From contig CAJUNR010000010.1 of the NCBI GenBank assembly GCA_910587765.1, forward strand, positions 1 to 64,000: a DNA stretch of 64,000 nt, read 5' to 3'. Numbering within the stretch: the stretch's first letter is position 1; each line of letters opens with the position of its first letter. The stretch comes from an uncultured Lachnospiraceae bacterium (GTDB taxonomy: Bacteria; Bacillota; Clostridia; Lachnospirales; Lachnospiraceae). Under the pieces are notes generated by a model. The model was not told the origin of the DNA. It worked only from the letters and a program-made list of their open reading frames with translations, and did not search any database. A program made the translations under genes and the position numbers. Positions 24,057-33,017 of the stretch are shown piece by piece.

Positions 24057-25718
24057 TTATTTCGGAAGCCGGAATGAACTTTTCAGCGACACGATCCGGT
24101 TGAACACCAGCGCATCCTCCCGGGAATCCTTCGCATCCACGCAGAAGAAACCGTTCCGCACAAACTGGTAGCTGTCATAGGCCTTTCCGTCCTTCAGCGC
24201 CGGCTCCAGCTTCGCGTTTACCGTCACCAGAGAATCGGGGTTAAGATTCATGCTCCCGTCCTCGTTATAAACGCCTTTTTCCTCGTCAATCAAATTCTCG
24301 TAGAGACGGACCTGGGCGTCGACCGCATACGGCGCCGGCACCCAGTGAATCGTCCCCTTAACCTTGCGCCCGCTGAAACCGCTGCCGGCTTTCGTCTGCG
24401 GGTCGTACGTACAGTGCACTTCCACAACCTGGCCGTTTTCGTCTTTGACAAAACTTTCACATTTCACAAAGTAAGCGTGCATCAGCCGCACCTCGTTGCC
24501 TGGGAAGAGACGGAAATACTTCTTCGGCGGTTCTTCCATAAAGTCCTCGCGCTCGATGTACAGCTCCTTGCAGAAGGGAATCTTCCTGCTTCCAAGCGCT
24601 TCGTTTTCCAGATTGTTGGCCGCGTCCAGATATTCCACCTGTCCTTCCGGATAATTGTCAATGATCAGCTTCAGCGGATGAAGGACCGCCATCATCCGCG
24701 AACGCTTCATTTTCAGATCCTCGCGGATGCAGTATTCCAGCATCGCATAGTCCACGGAGCTCTGTCCTTTGGCCACCCCGCACAGATCCACGAACATCTG
24801 AATGGATTCCGGGGTAAAGCCTCTGCGGCGCAGCGCGGCAATGGACACCAGCCGGGGATCGTCCCAGCCGTCCACCACGCCGTCCTCCACCAGCTTCTTG
24901 ATGTATCTCTTGCCGGTCACCACATTGGTCAGATACAGCTTGGCAAATTCGATCTGTCTCGGCGGATGCGGATACTCCAGCTCTCTCACCACCCAGTCGT
25001 AGAGCGGGCGGTGGTCTTCAAATTCCAGCGTACAGATAGAATGGGTAATTCCTTCAATGGCGTCCTCAATCGGATGCGCAAAATCATACATAGGATAAAT
25101 GCACCACCGATCGCCGGTGTTGTGATGGGGCATATGCGCCACGCGGTAGATCACCGGATCCCGCATGTTCATGTTGGGAGAGGCCATATCAATCTTCGCC
25201 CGCAGCACTTTCTCGCCGTCCCCATAGCGTCCGTTTTTCATATCTTCAAACAGAGCGAGGTTTTCTTCCACGCTGCGTTCCCGGTAGGGGCTGTTTCTCC
25301 CCGGCTCCTTCAGCGTCCCTCTGTATTCCCGGATCTCATCCGCCGTCAGATCGCAGACGTATGCTTTGCCTTTGCGGATCAGTTTGACCGCGGCCTCATA
25401 CATCTGGTCAAAATAATCGGAGGCGAAAAAGAGCCGGTCTTCCCAGTCCGCGCCGAGCCAGCGGATATCCCGCTTGATCGCGTCCACATACTCCGTCTTC
25501 TCTTTCGTCGGATTCGTATCGTCAAAACGCATGTTGAATTTTCCGTGATATTTCCTGGCAAGTCCGTAGTTCAGAAGAATTGACTTGGCGTGCCCGATGT
25601 GCAGATAACCGTTGGGCTCCGGCGGAAAACGGGTATGGACGGTATCATAGACGCCCTCCGCAAGGTCTTTGTCGATTTCATTCTCTATAAAATTTCTGGA
25701 AACAACTTCATTCTCCAT
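24057..25718 (-). CDS. glnS: Glutaminyl-tRNA synthetase
   Basis: This 553-residue class I synthetase charges tRNA-Gln. Landmarks are PPEPNGYLHIGHAKSI with the HIGH motif near residue 40 and GWDDPRLVSIAALRRRGF, typical of GlnRS rather than GluRS, plus a two-barrel C-terminal anticodon-binding part. The position of the KMSKS loop, just before WDDPR, reads VVTGKR instead of the VMSKR of the Escherichia coli enzyme. AGGAGG eight bases upstream supports ATG 25718 over a preceding GTG. It follows tRNA-Thr and its terminator on the same strand, and the MocR gene lies 15 bases downstream. Having GlnRS suggests direct Gln charging in this organism instead of only the GatCAB route. Confidence 0.94.
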   Translation of the reverse strand: MENEVVSRNFIENEIDKDLAEGVYDTVHTRFPPEPNGYLHIGHAKSILLNYGLARKYHGKFNMRFDDTNPTKEKTEYVDAIKRDIRWLGADWEDRLFFASDYFDQMYEAAVKLIRKGKAYVCDLTADEIREYRGTLKEPGRNSPYRERSVEENLALFEDMKNGRYGDGEKVLRAKIDMASPNMNMRDPVIYRVAHMPHHNTGDRWCIYPMYDFAHPIEDAIEGITHSICTLEFEDHRPLYDWVVRELEYPHPPRQIEFAKLYLTNVVTGKRYIKKLVEDGVVDGWDDPRLVSIAALRRRGFTPESIQMFVDLCGVAKGQSSVDYAMLEYCIREDLKMKRSRMMAVLHPLKLIIDNYPEGQVEYLDAANNLENEALGSRKIPFCKELYIEREDFMEEPPKKYFRLFPGNEVRLMHAYFVKCESFVKDENGQVVEVHCTYDPQTKAGSGFSGRKVKGTIHWVPAPYAVDAQVRLYENLIDEEKGVYNEDGSMNLNPDSLVTVNAKLEPALKDGKAYDSYQFVRNGFFCVDAKDSREDALVFNRIVSLKSSFRLPK

Positions 25719-25764
25719 CACAGATTCCTCCTCTGTTTTACGATTTCATCGGTTTTATAATTTG

Positions 25765-25794
25765 AAAAAAGCGGAAATTCTTCTGAATTTCCGC
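25765..25794 (-). terminator. Terminator of tRNA-Thr
   Basis: On the minus strand GCGGAAATTC pairs perfectly with GAATTTCCGC over a four-base loop and runs into six T residues, eight bases past the tRNA. Confidence 0.92.
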
Positions 25795-25801
25795 TCCTCA
25801 A

Positions 25802-25874
25802 AGCTGCTGACGGGAATCGGACCCGTGACCTCCGCACTACCAATGCGACGCTCTACCGACTGAGCCACAGCAGC
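25802..25874 (-). tRNA. tRNA-Thr (anticodon GGT)
   Basis: The minus strand folds as a 73-base cloverleaf. Acceptor GCTGCTG pairs with CAGCAGC, the D-arm has GCTCAGTCGGTAGAGC, the anticodon loop is TTGGTAG with GGT, and the T-arm has GGTCCGATTCC. CCA is not encoded. It has its own promoter and terminator. Confidence 0.95.
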
Positions 25875-25905
25875 TTATCGTATGGCTTCCGCCTGCGACT
25901 CGATA

Positions 25906-25935
25906 ATAATATCACAGCCTTTACGTAAGTGTCAA
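25906..25935 (-). promoter_or_regulatory. Promoter of tRNA-Thr
   Basis: On the minus strand TTGACA (25930-25935) and TATTAT (25906-25911) are 18 bases apart, about 32 bases upstream of the mature tRNA. The remainder of 25936-26022 shows no further signal that I could support. Confidence 0.7.
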
Positions 25936-26022
25936 CACTTTTTTTCATCTTTATTCAACTTTTTTCGTTGCTTCTCATGATCTGCGATTCCCAGCCCGGC
26001 GTGGACAGATCTTCCTGAACTG

Positions 26023-26595
26023 TTACCTCTTTTTATCCAGCTTTTTTCTCAGCCGCTGCATGGTATTATCCACCGCTTTCTCATTTTTCCCGATCACCGC
26101 TCCGATCTGCCCGTACGTCTTACCCTCCAGATAGAGCTCCAGCACCAGCTTCTCCATATCGCTCAGGCGTCTGTGAATCTGATTGTAGCGGTCTTCCCGG
26201 TCCTCCTGATCAATCACCAGCGCCTCCGGATTCTGCTCCGTGAGAATCTGCGGCTCCTCGTCCAGAGAAACATAGGAATTTAAAGGCGCATGCTTCTTTC
26301 GTTTCGACGCCTGCACCGCCGTATACATCTGTCTGGTAATGCAGAGCTCCGCAAACGTATAAAAGGAGCCTTCCTTTTCCGCGCGGAAACCGCGGATTGC
26401 TTTGAACAGGCCGATCATTCCTTCCTGAATCAGATCGTCGTTCTCCCCGCCGATCAGATACAGCGTCCGCGCCTGCCGTTTCACCAGCGCCTTGTATTTA
26501 TCCAACAGGTATTCCGTCACTTCCGTCTCGCCCGCGCCCAGGCGAAGGAGCAGCTCCTCATCGGTGAACTGCCCGTACCGCTCTCTCCTGTTCAA
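26023..26595 (-). CDS. sigH: Sporulation-type sigma factor, SigH family
   Basis: This 190-residue sigma-70-family protein has a region 2 core (YKALVKRQARTLYLIGGENDDLIQEGMIGLFKAIRGF in part, with the -10 recognition helix) and a region 4 helix-turn-helix (KTYGQIGAVIGKNEKAVDNTMQRLRKKL in part). Both length and sequence match SigH/Spo0H, which starts stationary-phase and sporulation programmes in Bacillus and Clostridium. The gene sits in the classical order after cysS, mrnC and rlmB. The start codon is TTG at 26595, two bases before the rlmB stop, so translation is coupled to rlmB. Presence of sigH suggests descent from a spore former but does not prove that sporulation occurs. Confidence 0.9.
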   Translation of the reverse strand: MNRRERYGQFTDEELLLRLGAGETEVTEYLLDKYKALVKRQARTLYLIGGENDDLIQEGMIGLFKAIRGFRAEKEGSFYTFAELCITRQMYTAVQASKRKKHAPLNSYVSLDEEPQILTEQNPEALVIDQEDREDRYNQIHRRLSDMEKLVLELYLEGKTYGQIGAVIGKNEKAVDNTMQRLRKKLDKKR

Positions 26596-26596
26596 A

Positions 26597-27337
26597 TTAC
26601 CCCATCCTCTGTCTTACTATCTCATATGCCAGTACTCCGGCTGCCACGGAAGCATTCAGGGAATCAATGTCCCCCTTCATGGGAATGGACGCCGCATAAT
26701 CGCATTTCTCCCGGATCAGCCGGCTGACCCCCTCCCCCTCATTTCCGATCACAAGCCCGACCGGGCCCTTCAGATCCAGATTGTACATCACGGTCCCGTC
26801 CATATCCGCACAGACGAACCAGAGCCCTCTCTTCTTCAGCTCCTCCATCGTCTTTCCGAGATTCGTCACCTTCGCCACCGGCGTGTAGTTCAGCGCCCCC
26901 GCGGACGCTTTCATGGCCGTCGCCGTCAGCCCAGCGGCCCTGCGTTTGGGGATAATGACCCCGTGGGCGCCCGCCAGATTCGCCGTACGGATAATCGCTC
27001 CCAGGTTGTGGGGATCTTCGATATTGTCCAGCAGGATGAGAAACGGCGGCTCCTCCCGCTTCTTCGCAAGTTCCAGAAGATCCTCCACCTGCGCGTATTC
27101 ATATGCGGCCGCGCCGGCGATCACGCCCTGATGCTTCTTCGTTTCCGACATCTGGTCCAGACGTTCCCTGGTCACAAAATGCACGACCGTGTCCTGCTTC
27201 CCCGCTTCTCTTAAAATGCTGTTGATCGGACCGTCCTGACAGCCCTTCTGCACATACAGCTTGTCGATCGTTTTCCCGGAACGAAACGCTTCCAGCACCG
27301 CGTTGCGCCCTTCAATCGTCAGTTCCTCATATCTCAT
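26597..27337 (-). CDS. rlmB: 23S rRNA 2'-O-methyltransferase RlmB
   Basis: This 246-residue SPOUT (SpoU) methyltransferase corresponds to RlmB, which methylates G2251 of 23S rRNA (E. coli numbering). An N-terminal substrate-binding domain starts with IEGRNAVLEAF, and the knotted catalytic domain shows the three SpoU motifs: DNIEDPHNLGAIIRTA, GLVIGNEGEGVSR and IPMKGDIDSLNASVAAG. In Bacillus this gene (yacO) is found at the same place between mrnC and sigH. Its start overlaps the mrnC stop by four bases (ATGA). Confidence 0.94.
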   Translation of the reverse strand: MRYEELTIEGRNAVLEAFRSGKTIDKLYVQKGCQDGPINSILREAGKQDTVVHFVTRERLDQMSETKKHQGVIAGAAAYEYAQVEDLLELAKKREEPPFLILLDNIEDPHNLGAIIRTANLAGAHGVIIPKRRAAGLTATAMKASAGALNYTPVAKVTNLGKTMEELKKRGLWFVCADMDGTVMYNLDLKGPVGLVIGNEGEGVSRLIREKCDYAASIPMKGDIDSLNASVAAGVLAYEIVRQRMG

Positions 27338-27765
27338 GGCAGTCCTCCTGTCCGCTCCATCCCCAGCCGGACCAGATCAATCAGGCGGGGCATCCGGTCT
27401 TTCAGATACAGATAGCCCATCAGCGCCTCAAACCCGGTGGCATGGCGGTATTCGCTCATCGTTGCATGCTTCGCCATACTGAAAGCTTTGGCGTTGCGCC
27501 CGCGCTTATATGCCTGGTGCTCTTCCTCGGTCAGATCCTCCCGGATGGCGAGGATCATGGCCGCCTGAGCGGAAGCCCGTACATAGCCGCTCGCCTTCTT
27601 ATGAAGCTCGTTTGCCTGACGCTTTCCTCTGCTGACCAGAATCGTGCGGATCAGCAGGTCGTAGATGCTGTCGCCGATATAGGCCAGCACCAGAGGGGAA
27701 CAGGTCCGCACGTCCACCTCCGGCAGGCAAAACTGTTCTCTCAGATATCTTATGCTCTCTTCCAT
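27334..27765 (-). CDS. mrnC: Mini-ribonuclease III
   Basis: This 143-residue protein has only an RNase III catalytic domain, without the double-stranded RNA-binding domain, as in MrnC, which matures 23S rRNA ends. The motif LVLAYIGDSIYDLLIR holds the conserved Asp of the metal site, and the second acidic region is in TGFEALMGYLYL with Glu. AAGGAG lies just upstream of the ATG. Overlaps of 16 bases with cysS upstream and four with rlmB downstream place it in one operon. Confidence 0.92.
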   Translation of the reverse strand: MEESIRYLREQFCLPEVDVRTCSPLVLAYIGDSIYDLLIRTILVSRGKRQANELHKKASGYVRASAQAAMILAIREDLTEEEHQAYKRGRNAKAFSMAKHATMSEYRHATGFEALMGYLYLKDRMPRLIDLVRLGMERTGGLP

Positions 27766-29159
27766 TTTACTCCTTCGCGCGTGTCCTCCAAAAGGATGCC
27801 CTTTTCCAGAAGAAGGCTGCGGATCTCGTCCGCTCTTGCGAAATTCTTCGCTTTTCTGGCCGCCTGGCGTTCATCTATGAGCGCTTCCACCTCCGTGTCA
27901 AGCAGCTCCCGCTCCTGTTCCGTGATGATCCCGAGGATATCGCACAGACCTCTGACACGGCTGCCGAGCCCTTCTGCCAGCGCGCTGCTGCTGTCCTCTC
28001 CCGCATGGGTGTTCGCGTATTTCACCAGGTCAAACACGGCCGCAATCGCATCCGCCGTATTGAAATCGTCGTCCATCGAACGGTCGAAAGCCTCCTCAAA
28101 CGCTCCGGCCCCTTCCAGTATCTTCTCCTCCTCCGGCGTCAGTTCCGCGGTTTTCGCATGCTGCGCAAGATACTGCAGATTCTCCGCTGCCGTCCGGATG
28201 CGCTCCAGGCCGTTCCGCGAAGCCTCCATCAGTTCCGCGCTGAAATTCAGCGGGCTGCGGTAATGGGCGTTCAGCATGAAAAAGCGGAGGACCTGCAGCT
28301 CGTACCGCTCGCTGATTTCCCGCACGGTGAAGAAATTCCCCAGAGATTTGGACATCTTTTTATTGTCAATATTCAAAAACGCGTTGTGCATCCAGTATCT
28401 GGCAAACAACTTTCCGCTGCACGCCTCGCTCTGCGCAATCTCATTTTCATGATGGGGGAAGACCAGATCTTCTCCGCCGCCGTGAATGTCGATCTGCTCG
28501 CCCAGATACCGGCGGGACATGACGGAGCACTCAATATGCCATCCCGGGCGTCCGTCTCCCCAGGGAGAAGTCCAGAAAGGCTCCCCTTCCTTCTTCGGTT
28601 TCCAGAGTACGAAATCCAGCGGATCTTCCTTTTCCTCCTCGCCGGACACCAGAAGGGAACGGTTTCCCGCCTGCAGGTCGTCCAGATTCTTGTGCGACAG
28701 CTTTCCGTACTCCTCAAAACGGCGGGTGCGGAAATAGACCGTACCGTTGACCGCGTAGGCGTAGCCCTTTTCGATCAGATCCCCGATCATGTCAATCATG
28801 CCGTCAATCTCCGACGTGGCCAGCGGATGCGTGGTTGCGGGTTTGATATTCATGCCCTCCATATCCTTTTTGCACTCCTCGATATATCTTTGGGAGATCT
28901 CTTCCGCCGGCACCCCCTCTTCATTGGCCTTTTTGATAATCTTGTCGTCCACATCCGTAAAATTGGATACGTAGTTCACCTCGTACCCTTTGTGTTCCAG
29001 ATAGCGACGCACCGTATCAAAGACGATCATCGGCCTCGCATTCCCAATGTGGATAAAATTATAGACCGTAGGACCGCACACGTACATGCGGACCTTTCCT
29101 TCCTCCAGGGGAATGAAATCCTCTTTCTTTTTTGACAGTGTATTATAGATGCGAATCAT
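27750..29159 (-). CDS. cysS: Cysteinyl-tRNA synthetase
   Basis: This 469-residue class I synthetase charges tRNA-Cys. It shows CGPTVYNFIHIGNARP with the first zinc ligand and the HIGH-type motif, the zinc-binding WHIECSVMS with HGGGEDLVFPHHENE, and KMSKSLGNFFT. Length and order are normal. GAGGAG eight bases upstream supports the ATG. It lies downstream of cysE, as in Bacillus, but a CotH-like gene is inserted between the two. Confidence 0.96.
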   Translation of the reverse strand: MIRIYNTLSKKKEDFIPLEEGKVRMYVCGPTVYNFIHIGNARPMIVFDTVRRYLEHKGYEVNYVSNFTDVDDKIIKKANEEGVPAEEISQRYIEECKKDMEGMNIKPATTHPLATSEIDGMIDMIGDLIEKGYAYAVNGTVYFRTRRFEEYGKLSHKNLDDLQAGNRSLLVSGEEEKEDPLDFVLWKPKKEGEPFWTSPWGDGRPGWHIECSVMSRRYLGEQIDIHGGGEDLVFPHHENEIAQSEACSGKLFARYWMHNAFLNIDNKKMSKSLGNFFTVREISERYELQVLRFFMLNAHYRSPLNFSAELMEASRNGLERIRTAAENLQYLAQHAKTAELTPEEEKILEGAGAFEEAFDRSMDDDFNTADAIAAVFDLVKYANTHAGEDSSSALAEGLGSRVRGLCDILGIITEQERELLDTEVEALIDERQAARKAKNFARADEIRSLLLEKGILLEDTREGVKWKRA

Positions 29160-29186
29160 GGCTGTTGCTCCTCTCTTATTTTTCGC

Positions 29187-31499
29187 TTACTCCTCCGTCT
29201 TTTCAAAAACCGCCGTTACATGGACGCCGCCTTCCTTCAGCTCCAGGGTGAGATGCTCTTCGTCCGCGGCGCTGCTTCCCTGCCAGCCGGCAAACCGGTA
29301 GCCTTCGCGGGCAACCGCCTGAAGTTCCACCGGATAATCCGTGAAATACCGGCCGCTCCATCTGCCGTCCGAGAGATCGGGCGTACAGGTATTGACCTTC
29401 ACATACCCTCCGTCCGGATCGCTGACCTCCAGACACACTTCCGCCAGCACCCCCGACAATTGAAATTCCTCCGCCACATTTGACACAATCGAGTCAAACC
29501 GTCCGGCGAAAAAAGAATCGTTCCAGGTCAGATCCTGATCAAATTCTTTTAATTGTTTCTCCACCTGATCTTTGGCAAAATTCGTATTTGCCATGTCCAG
29601 AAACGTCGTCACAAACCGCTGCCGGAAGAGCTCGCAGTTTTTCATCGCTCTCAGAAAACTGTGCTCTTTCAGCGGTTGCCAGCCGTCCTCCGTCTCTTCC
29701 CCGGGGAAATAGGCGATCTCGTAGCGGTGCTCCACTCCGTAATTTTCAGGGCTGATCCACTCGACGCAGTCCATATCGTAGAGCATCCATCTCCATTTCC
29801 CGTCCCCGTATTCGCTTCCGTCGTCTCTCATCGTTCTCCAGAGCATATAATTATTATCCTGCATCACGTCCAGATTGCACAGGTAAATATTGGCACAGAG
29901 AAAATCAATGTAGCTCTGCATGTCGATCAGCTCATCCAGCTCCCGGTACGCTTCGTCGGCAGACGGATTCTCCTCCTCCGTCAGCCGTTCCAGAATTTCC
30001 AGATAATCCTCCGCGCAGCTCTCCTCGCCTTCCGCACAGTCCTTATTTTTCAGCATCGCCACGTTATCCGCGTCTACGCCGTAGACTTCCTGCAGATAAT
30101 ATTTGTCGTACTTTTCCCGGATGTAGGTCGTATACCAGTACTCTCCGTTGAGAAAGACGACCGCCCTTCTGGCGCCCTGCACAGCGAGCGCCCGATCCTC
30201 CACCAGACGCGGGGCGAGCACATCGAAAAACCCGGAGCGCAGAAGCAGCGAGTGCGATCTTTTTCCGAACCATTCATATTCAAAATAATCACTGCCGCCA
30301 TACTCTTCCCGCGCATAAATTTTAAACCTTTTCCTGGCGCCGCGCCGGGTCGTCGCCCCCTGGATGCGCAGGCCGGCCGGCTCGTTCGTCACTTCCCGGC
30401 CCGACACAAAATACTGCAGATTCCCTTTGGCTTCCCACTCTCTTCCCCGTCTCCAGAAATTCGCCCGCGGGGCCTCTTCCTCCGGGCCTCCCGACAGGTA
30501 CCATTCATCGTAAGCCTTCCCTGTCACATAGATCCCGTCTTCTCCGAACAGATCTTCCGGCTGCGCCACCAGCGATACGACCTCCGTATCCTCATATTTG
30601 TCAAGGCCGACAAAATAAGTCGCCGTCGCCACTTCGCTGATGTTCATCCGCTCATCCATTGCCGCCGCGCGTATAATGACCGCCTTATCCACCGGCTTTT
30701 CGGAGGGCGTATACTCCTTCCAGTTCTCCACCACGTTTCTTATGGAATTGAAGACGTTGGGCCGGCTGCTGGCCTCTTCGATCAGAATCTTCCCCGTATA
30801 AACATTCGAGCTTTCCGTCGGTTCGCTTCCGTCGGTCGTATAATAAATCGTCTCGTTCTCCTTTGCAGACAGCTCCAGCCAGAACGGATCGTCATAAAAA
30901 CCGCTCTCCCGGGAAAAAACGGGGGCGTCGAGCGTCCGGTTTCTAAGAACCGCAGAGCCGGCATTGCTCACGCCCGGCGAAGGCTCCATCTTCGCCCATC
31001 GTCCTCCTCCGTCCTGCACTCTCGCATAGACCGTATCCGCCTCCAGCGCCGGCACCATCAGGTGGTCGATGAGATTTCCGCCGGCGTCCGTGAGGAAGAG
31101 CGTCTCTCCTTCCGAGCGAAGCTTAAACGCCACGGCGTCCGGCGCTTCTCCTTCCCCGTCGGCATAAATGATCCGGCACTCTCCCGGAGCCAGCACGCCC
31201 TCCAGCCTGCATTTTCTCATCAGATGTTCATCGTCCGACAGATGCCATCCTTCGATGGATACCTCTCTCTCCGAAGCATTATACAGTTCAATATAGTCGC
31301 TGAACAGCCAGTTGGAGTCTCTGAGCAGGCTCTTATTCCGACTGCACACTTCGTTGATCACGACCGTGCCTTCGATCCCCGGTTCCACTCCCGGAACCGA
31401 CGTCTGGAAGACCGCGATCCCCAGAAGCAGACTCAGACCGGCAAGAAACAGAATCGTTGCCGCTTTTCTATGACCTGTCACCGGGCCGGACTTTGCCAT
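29187..31499 (-). CDS. Extracellular CotH-like protein with lamin-tail domain
   Basis: This 770-residue protein starts with a signal anchor (AATILFLAGLSLLLGIAVF, about residues 13-31). A lamin-tail-like beta domain follows at about 45-160 (VVINEVCSRNKSLLRDSNWL then DYIELYN), then a chitobiase/Fn3-associated segment at about 190-300 (IYYTTDGSEPTESS), a CotH kinase-like domain at about 340-680 (RIQGATTRRGARKRFKIYAR with WRWMLYDMDCVEW) and an InlB-B/Listeria-Bacteroides-type repeat at the end (AREGYRFAGWQG). CotH proteins are atypical protein kinases, first described in spore coats, that also occur on surfaces. AGGAGG in the end of cysE supports the ATG, and the genes overlap by 32 bases. It is an insertion in an otherwise conserved housekeeping cluster. 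Confidence 0.85.
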   Translation of the reverse strand: MAKSGPVTGHRKAATILFLAGLSLLLGIAVFQTSVPGVEPGIEGTVVINEVCSRNKSLLRDSNWLFSDYIELYNASEREVSIEGWHLSDDEHLMRKCRLEGVLAPGECRIIYADGEGEAPDAVAFKLRSEGETLFLTDAGGNLIDHLMVPALEADTVYARVQDGGGRWAKMEPSPGVSNAGSAVLRNRTLDAPVFSRESGFYDDPFWLELSAKENETIYYTTDGSEPTESSNVYTGKILIEEASSRPNVFNSIRNVVENWKEYTPSEKPVDKAVIIRAAAMDERMNISEVATATYFVGLDKYEDTEVVSLVAQPEDLFGEDGIYVTGKAYDEWYLSGGPEEEAPRANFWRRGREWEAKGNLQYFVSGREVTNEPAGLRIQGATTRRGARKRFKIYAREEYGGSDYFEYEWFGKRSHSLLLRSGFFDVLAPRLVEDRALAVQGARRAVVFLNGEYWYTTYIREKYDKYYLQEVYGVDADNVAMLKNKDCAEGEESCAEDYLEILERLTEEENPSADEAYRELDELIDMQSYIDFLCANIYLCNLDVMQDNNYMLWRTMRDDGSEYGDGKWRWMLYDMDCVEWISPENYGVEHRYEIAYFPGEETEDGWQPLKEHSFLRAMKNCELFRQRFVTTFLDMANTNFAKDQVEKQLKEFDQDLTWNDSFFAGRFDSIVSNVAEEFQLSGVLAEVCLEVSDPDGGYVKVNTCTPDLSDGRWSGRYFTDYPVELQAVAREGYRFAGWQGSSAADEEHLTLELKEGGVHVTAVFEKTEE

Positions 31500-32148
31500 C
31501 CTTTAATTCCTCCTTTAGTATCTCCAGTTCTTTCCGCAATCTTCGGTTCTCCCTCTGAAGCTCCGAAATCGCATCCAGAACCGGGTCCGGAAGATTGACC
31601 TGATCGAGATCGTTTCTCGGGATCCGCACACTGCCCTTCTTCACGATGCGCCCCGGAATGCCGACGACCGTACAGTTCGGCGGCACCGGCCCCAGCACCA
31701 CGCTTCCGGCGCCGATCTTCGTATTCTCCCCGATGGTAAAGGATCCGAGAACCTTGGCCCCGGCGCTGACCATGACATTGTCTTCCAGCGTCGGATGACG
31801 CTTGCCCTGCTCTTTCCCGGTGCCTCCCAGAGTCACTCCCTGATACAGCGTCACATTGTCGCCCAGAACCGCCGTCTCTCCAATGACCACGCCGGTTCCG
31901 TGGTCAATAAACAGTCCTTTGCCGATCACCGCCCCCGGATGGATCTCGATGCCGGTCTTCCTCGCCGTGCGCTGGGAAATCCACCGGGCCAGGAAAAAAT
32001 GCCCGTTCCGATACAGTCTGTGCGCAAACCGGTACCTGAGAATCGCATGAAACGTCGGGTAGAGGAACACCTCCATATTGGATTTTATCGCCGGGTCTCT
32101 CTCCCGGATCACTTCGATCTCTTCTCTGATATAACTGATCAGCCCCAT
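31468..32148 (-). CDS. cysE: Serine O-acetyltransferase
   Basis: This 226-residue enzyme makes O-acetylserine, the precursor of cysteine. An N-terminal helical domain is followed by a left-handed beta helix of hexapeptide repeats (IEIHPGAVIGKGLFIDHGTG in the first half) with the catalytic His and Asp in that segment, then VIGETAVLGDNVTLYQGVTLGG. Residues 195-226 form a charged coiled coil. GGGAG supports the ATG. In this lineage cysE commonly precedes cysS, tying cysteine supply to its tRNA charging. Confidence 0.94.
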   Translation of the reverse strand: MGLISYIREEIEVIRERDPAIKSNMEVFLYPTFHAILRYRFAHRLYRNGHFFLARWISQRTARKTGIEIHPGAVIGKGLFIDHGTGVVIGETAVLGDNVTLYQGVTLGGTGKEQGKRHPTLEDNVMVSAGAKVLGSFTIGENTKIGAGSVVLGPVPPNCTVVGIPGRIVKKGSVRIPRNDLDQVNLPDPVLDAISELQRENRRLRKELEILKEELKDGKVRPGDRS

Positions 32149-32180
32149 AACGACTCCCTACTCCTTCCTGATTCTCGCCT

Positions 32181-33017
32181 TCAGACCTCTTCCGACAGGC
32201 AGCACCGGAGACCTCCGAATACAAAGGAAACCAGTTCCCCGACGGTCAGTTCCATATCCAGTATATGCGGTTTTTGGCACAGTTTCTCCACCCTCGCCTG
32301 CTCTCCCGCGGATTCCCAGAGGAAATATCCGTCGTTTCCGCGGATCAGCGGATCCCTGACCCGCAGATACAGCCGCTGTTCCTTCCGGCTTCTGATCAGA
32401 TGCAGCATCCGGCATACGTCGGTGATGCGCGCCATATACGGCGGCATCTGTGCGGCGGGCGCTTCTCCCGCTTCCGCTTCCTTCTGCGCGCGCAGATTCT
32501 CCATATACCGTTCGTCCCGCCGGCAGAACAACTGGTATCTCTCCGCCAGCCAGCGGTTCTGCTCTTCCGTATTCATGCGGAGTACACGCTCCGGCAGAGA
32601 CGTGTGAGAACTGATCCAGGCAAAGTCAAACGGAGCATAAATGCTCTCGCTGGCCGGCATCAGGAAGGTAAAAGGCATTCCCCTGGCAGCGAGATCCTTC
32701 AGCGCTCTCTCCAGCAGAATCCGCATATACCCGCGATGACGGTAATGCTCGTCCGTCGCCACCGCCACGATATAACGGCTCTCGACTTCATAGCCGTTTA
32801 CAATCATCCGATAAGGATTCAGATGCAGCATCGAGACGATCTGCCTGTCCTCCTCCACCGCCAGAATCTCATTGTCCCTCGTCTTATACGTATAATAGTA
32901 ATCCACAAACCTCCGGCTGTCCTCCCGGAACACGCGTTCGTACAGGCTTCTGGACCTCTCCTTTTGTTCCTGCGGCAGATAAAACGGCGTCGGCAGTTCC
33001 TTCAAACCTTCCGGCAT
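32181..33017 (-). CDS. GNAT acetyltransferase, Eis-like architecture
   Basis: This 278-residue protein has a GNAT domain at about residues 20-140, with the acetyl-CoA-binding segment VATDEHYRHRGYMRILLERAL, and a C-terminal part (about 190-278) that looks like the sterol-carrier-like tail of Eis-type acetyltransferases (LYLRVRDPLIRGNDGYFLW, then ELTVGELVSFVFGG). Eis relatives acetylate amines of varied substrates in the cytosol; the substrate here is unknown. Two starts are possible: ATG 33017 with GAGGGG eight bases upstream, chosen here, or ATG 33035 with GGGGAG. It overlaps the end of ispF and lies between ispF and cysE. Confidence 0.78.
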   Translation of the reverse strand: MPEGLKELPTPFYLPQEQKERSRSLYERVFREDSRRFVDYYYTYKTRDNEILAVEEDRQIVSMLHLNPYRMIVNGYEVESRYIVAVATDEHYRHRGYMRILLERALKDLAARGMPFTFLMPASESIYAPFDFAWISSHTSLPERVLRMNTEEQNRWLAERYQLFCRRDERYMENLRAQKEAEAGEAPAAQMPPYMARITDVCRMLHLIRSRKEQRLYLRVRDPLIRGNDGYFLWESAGEQARVEKLCQKPHILDMELTVGELVSFVFGGLRCCLSEEV

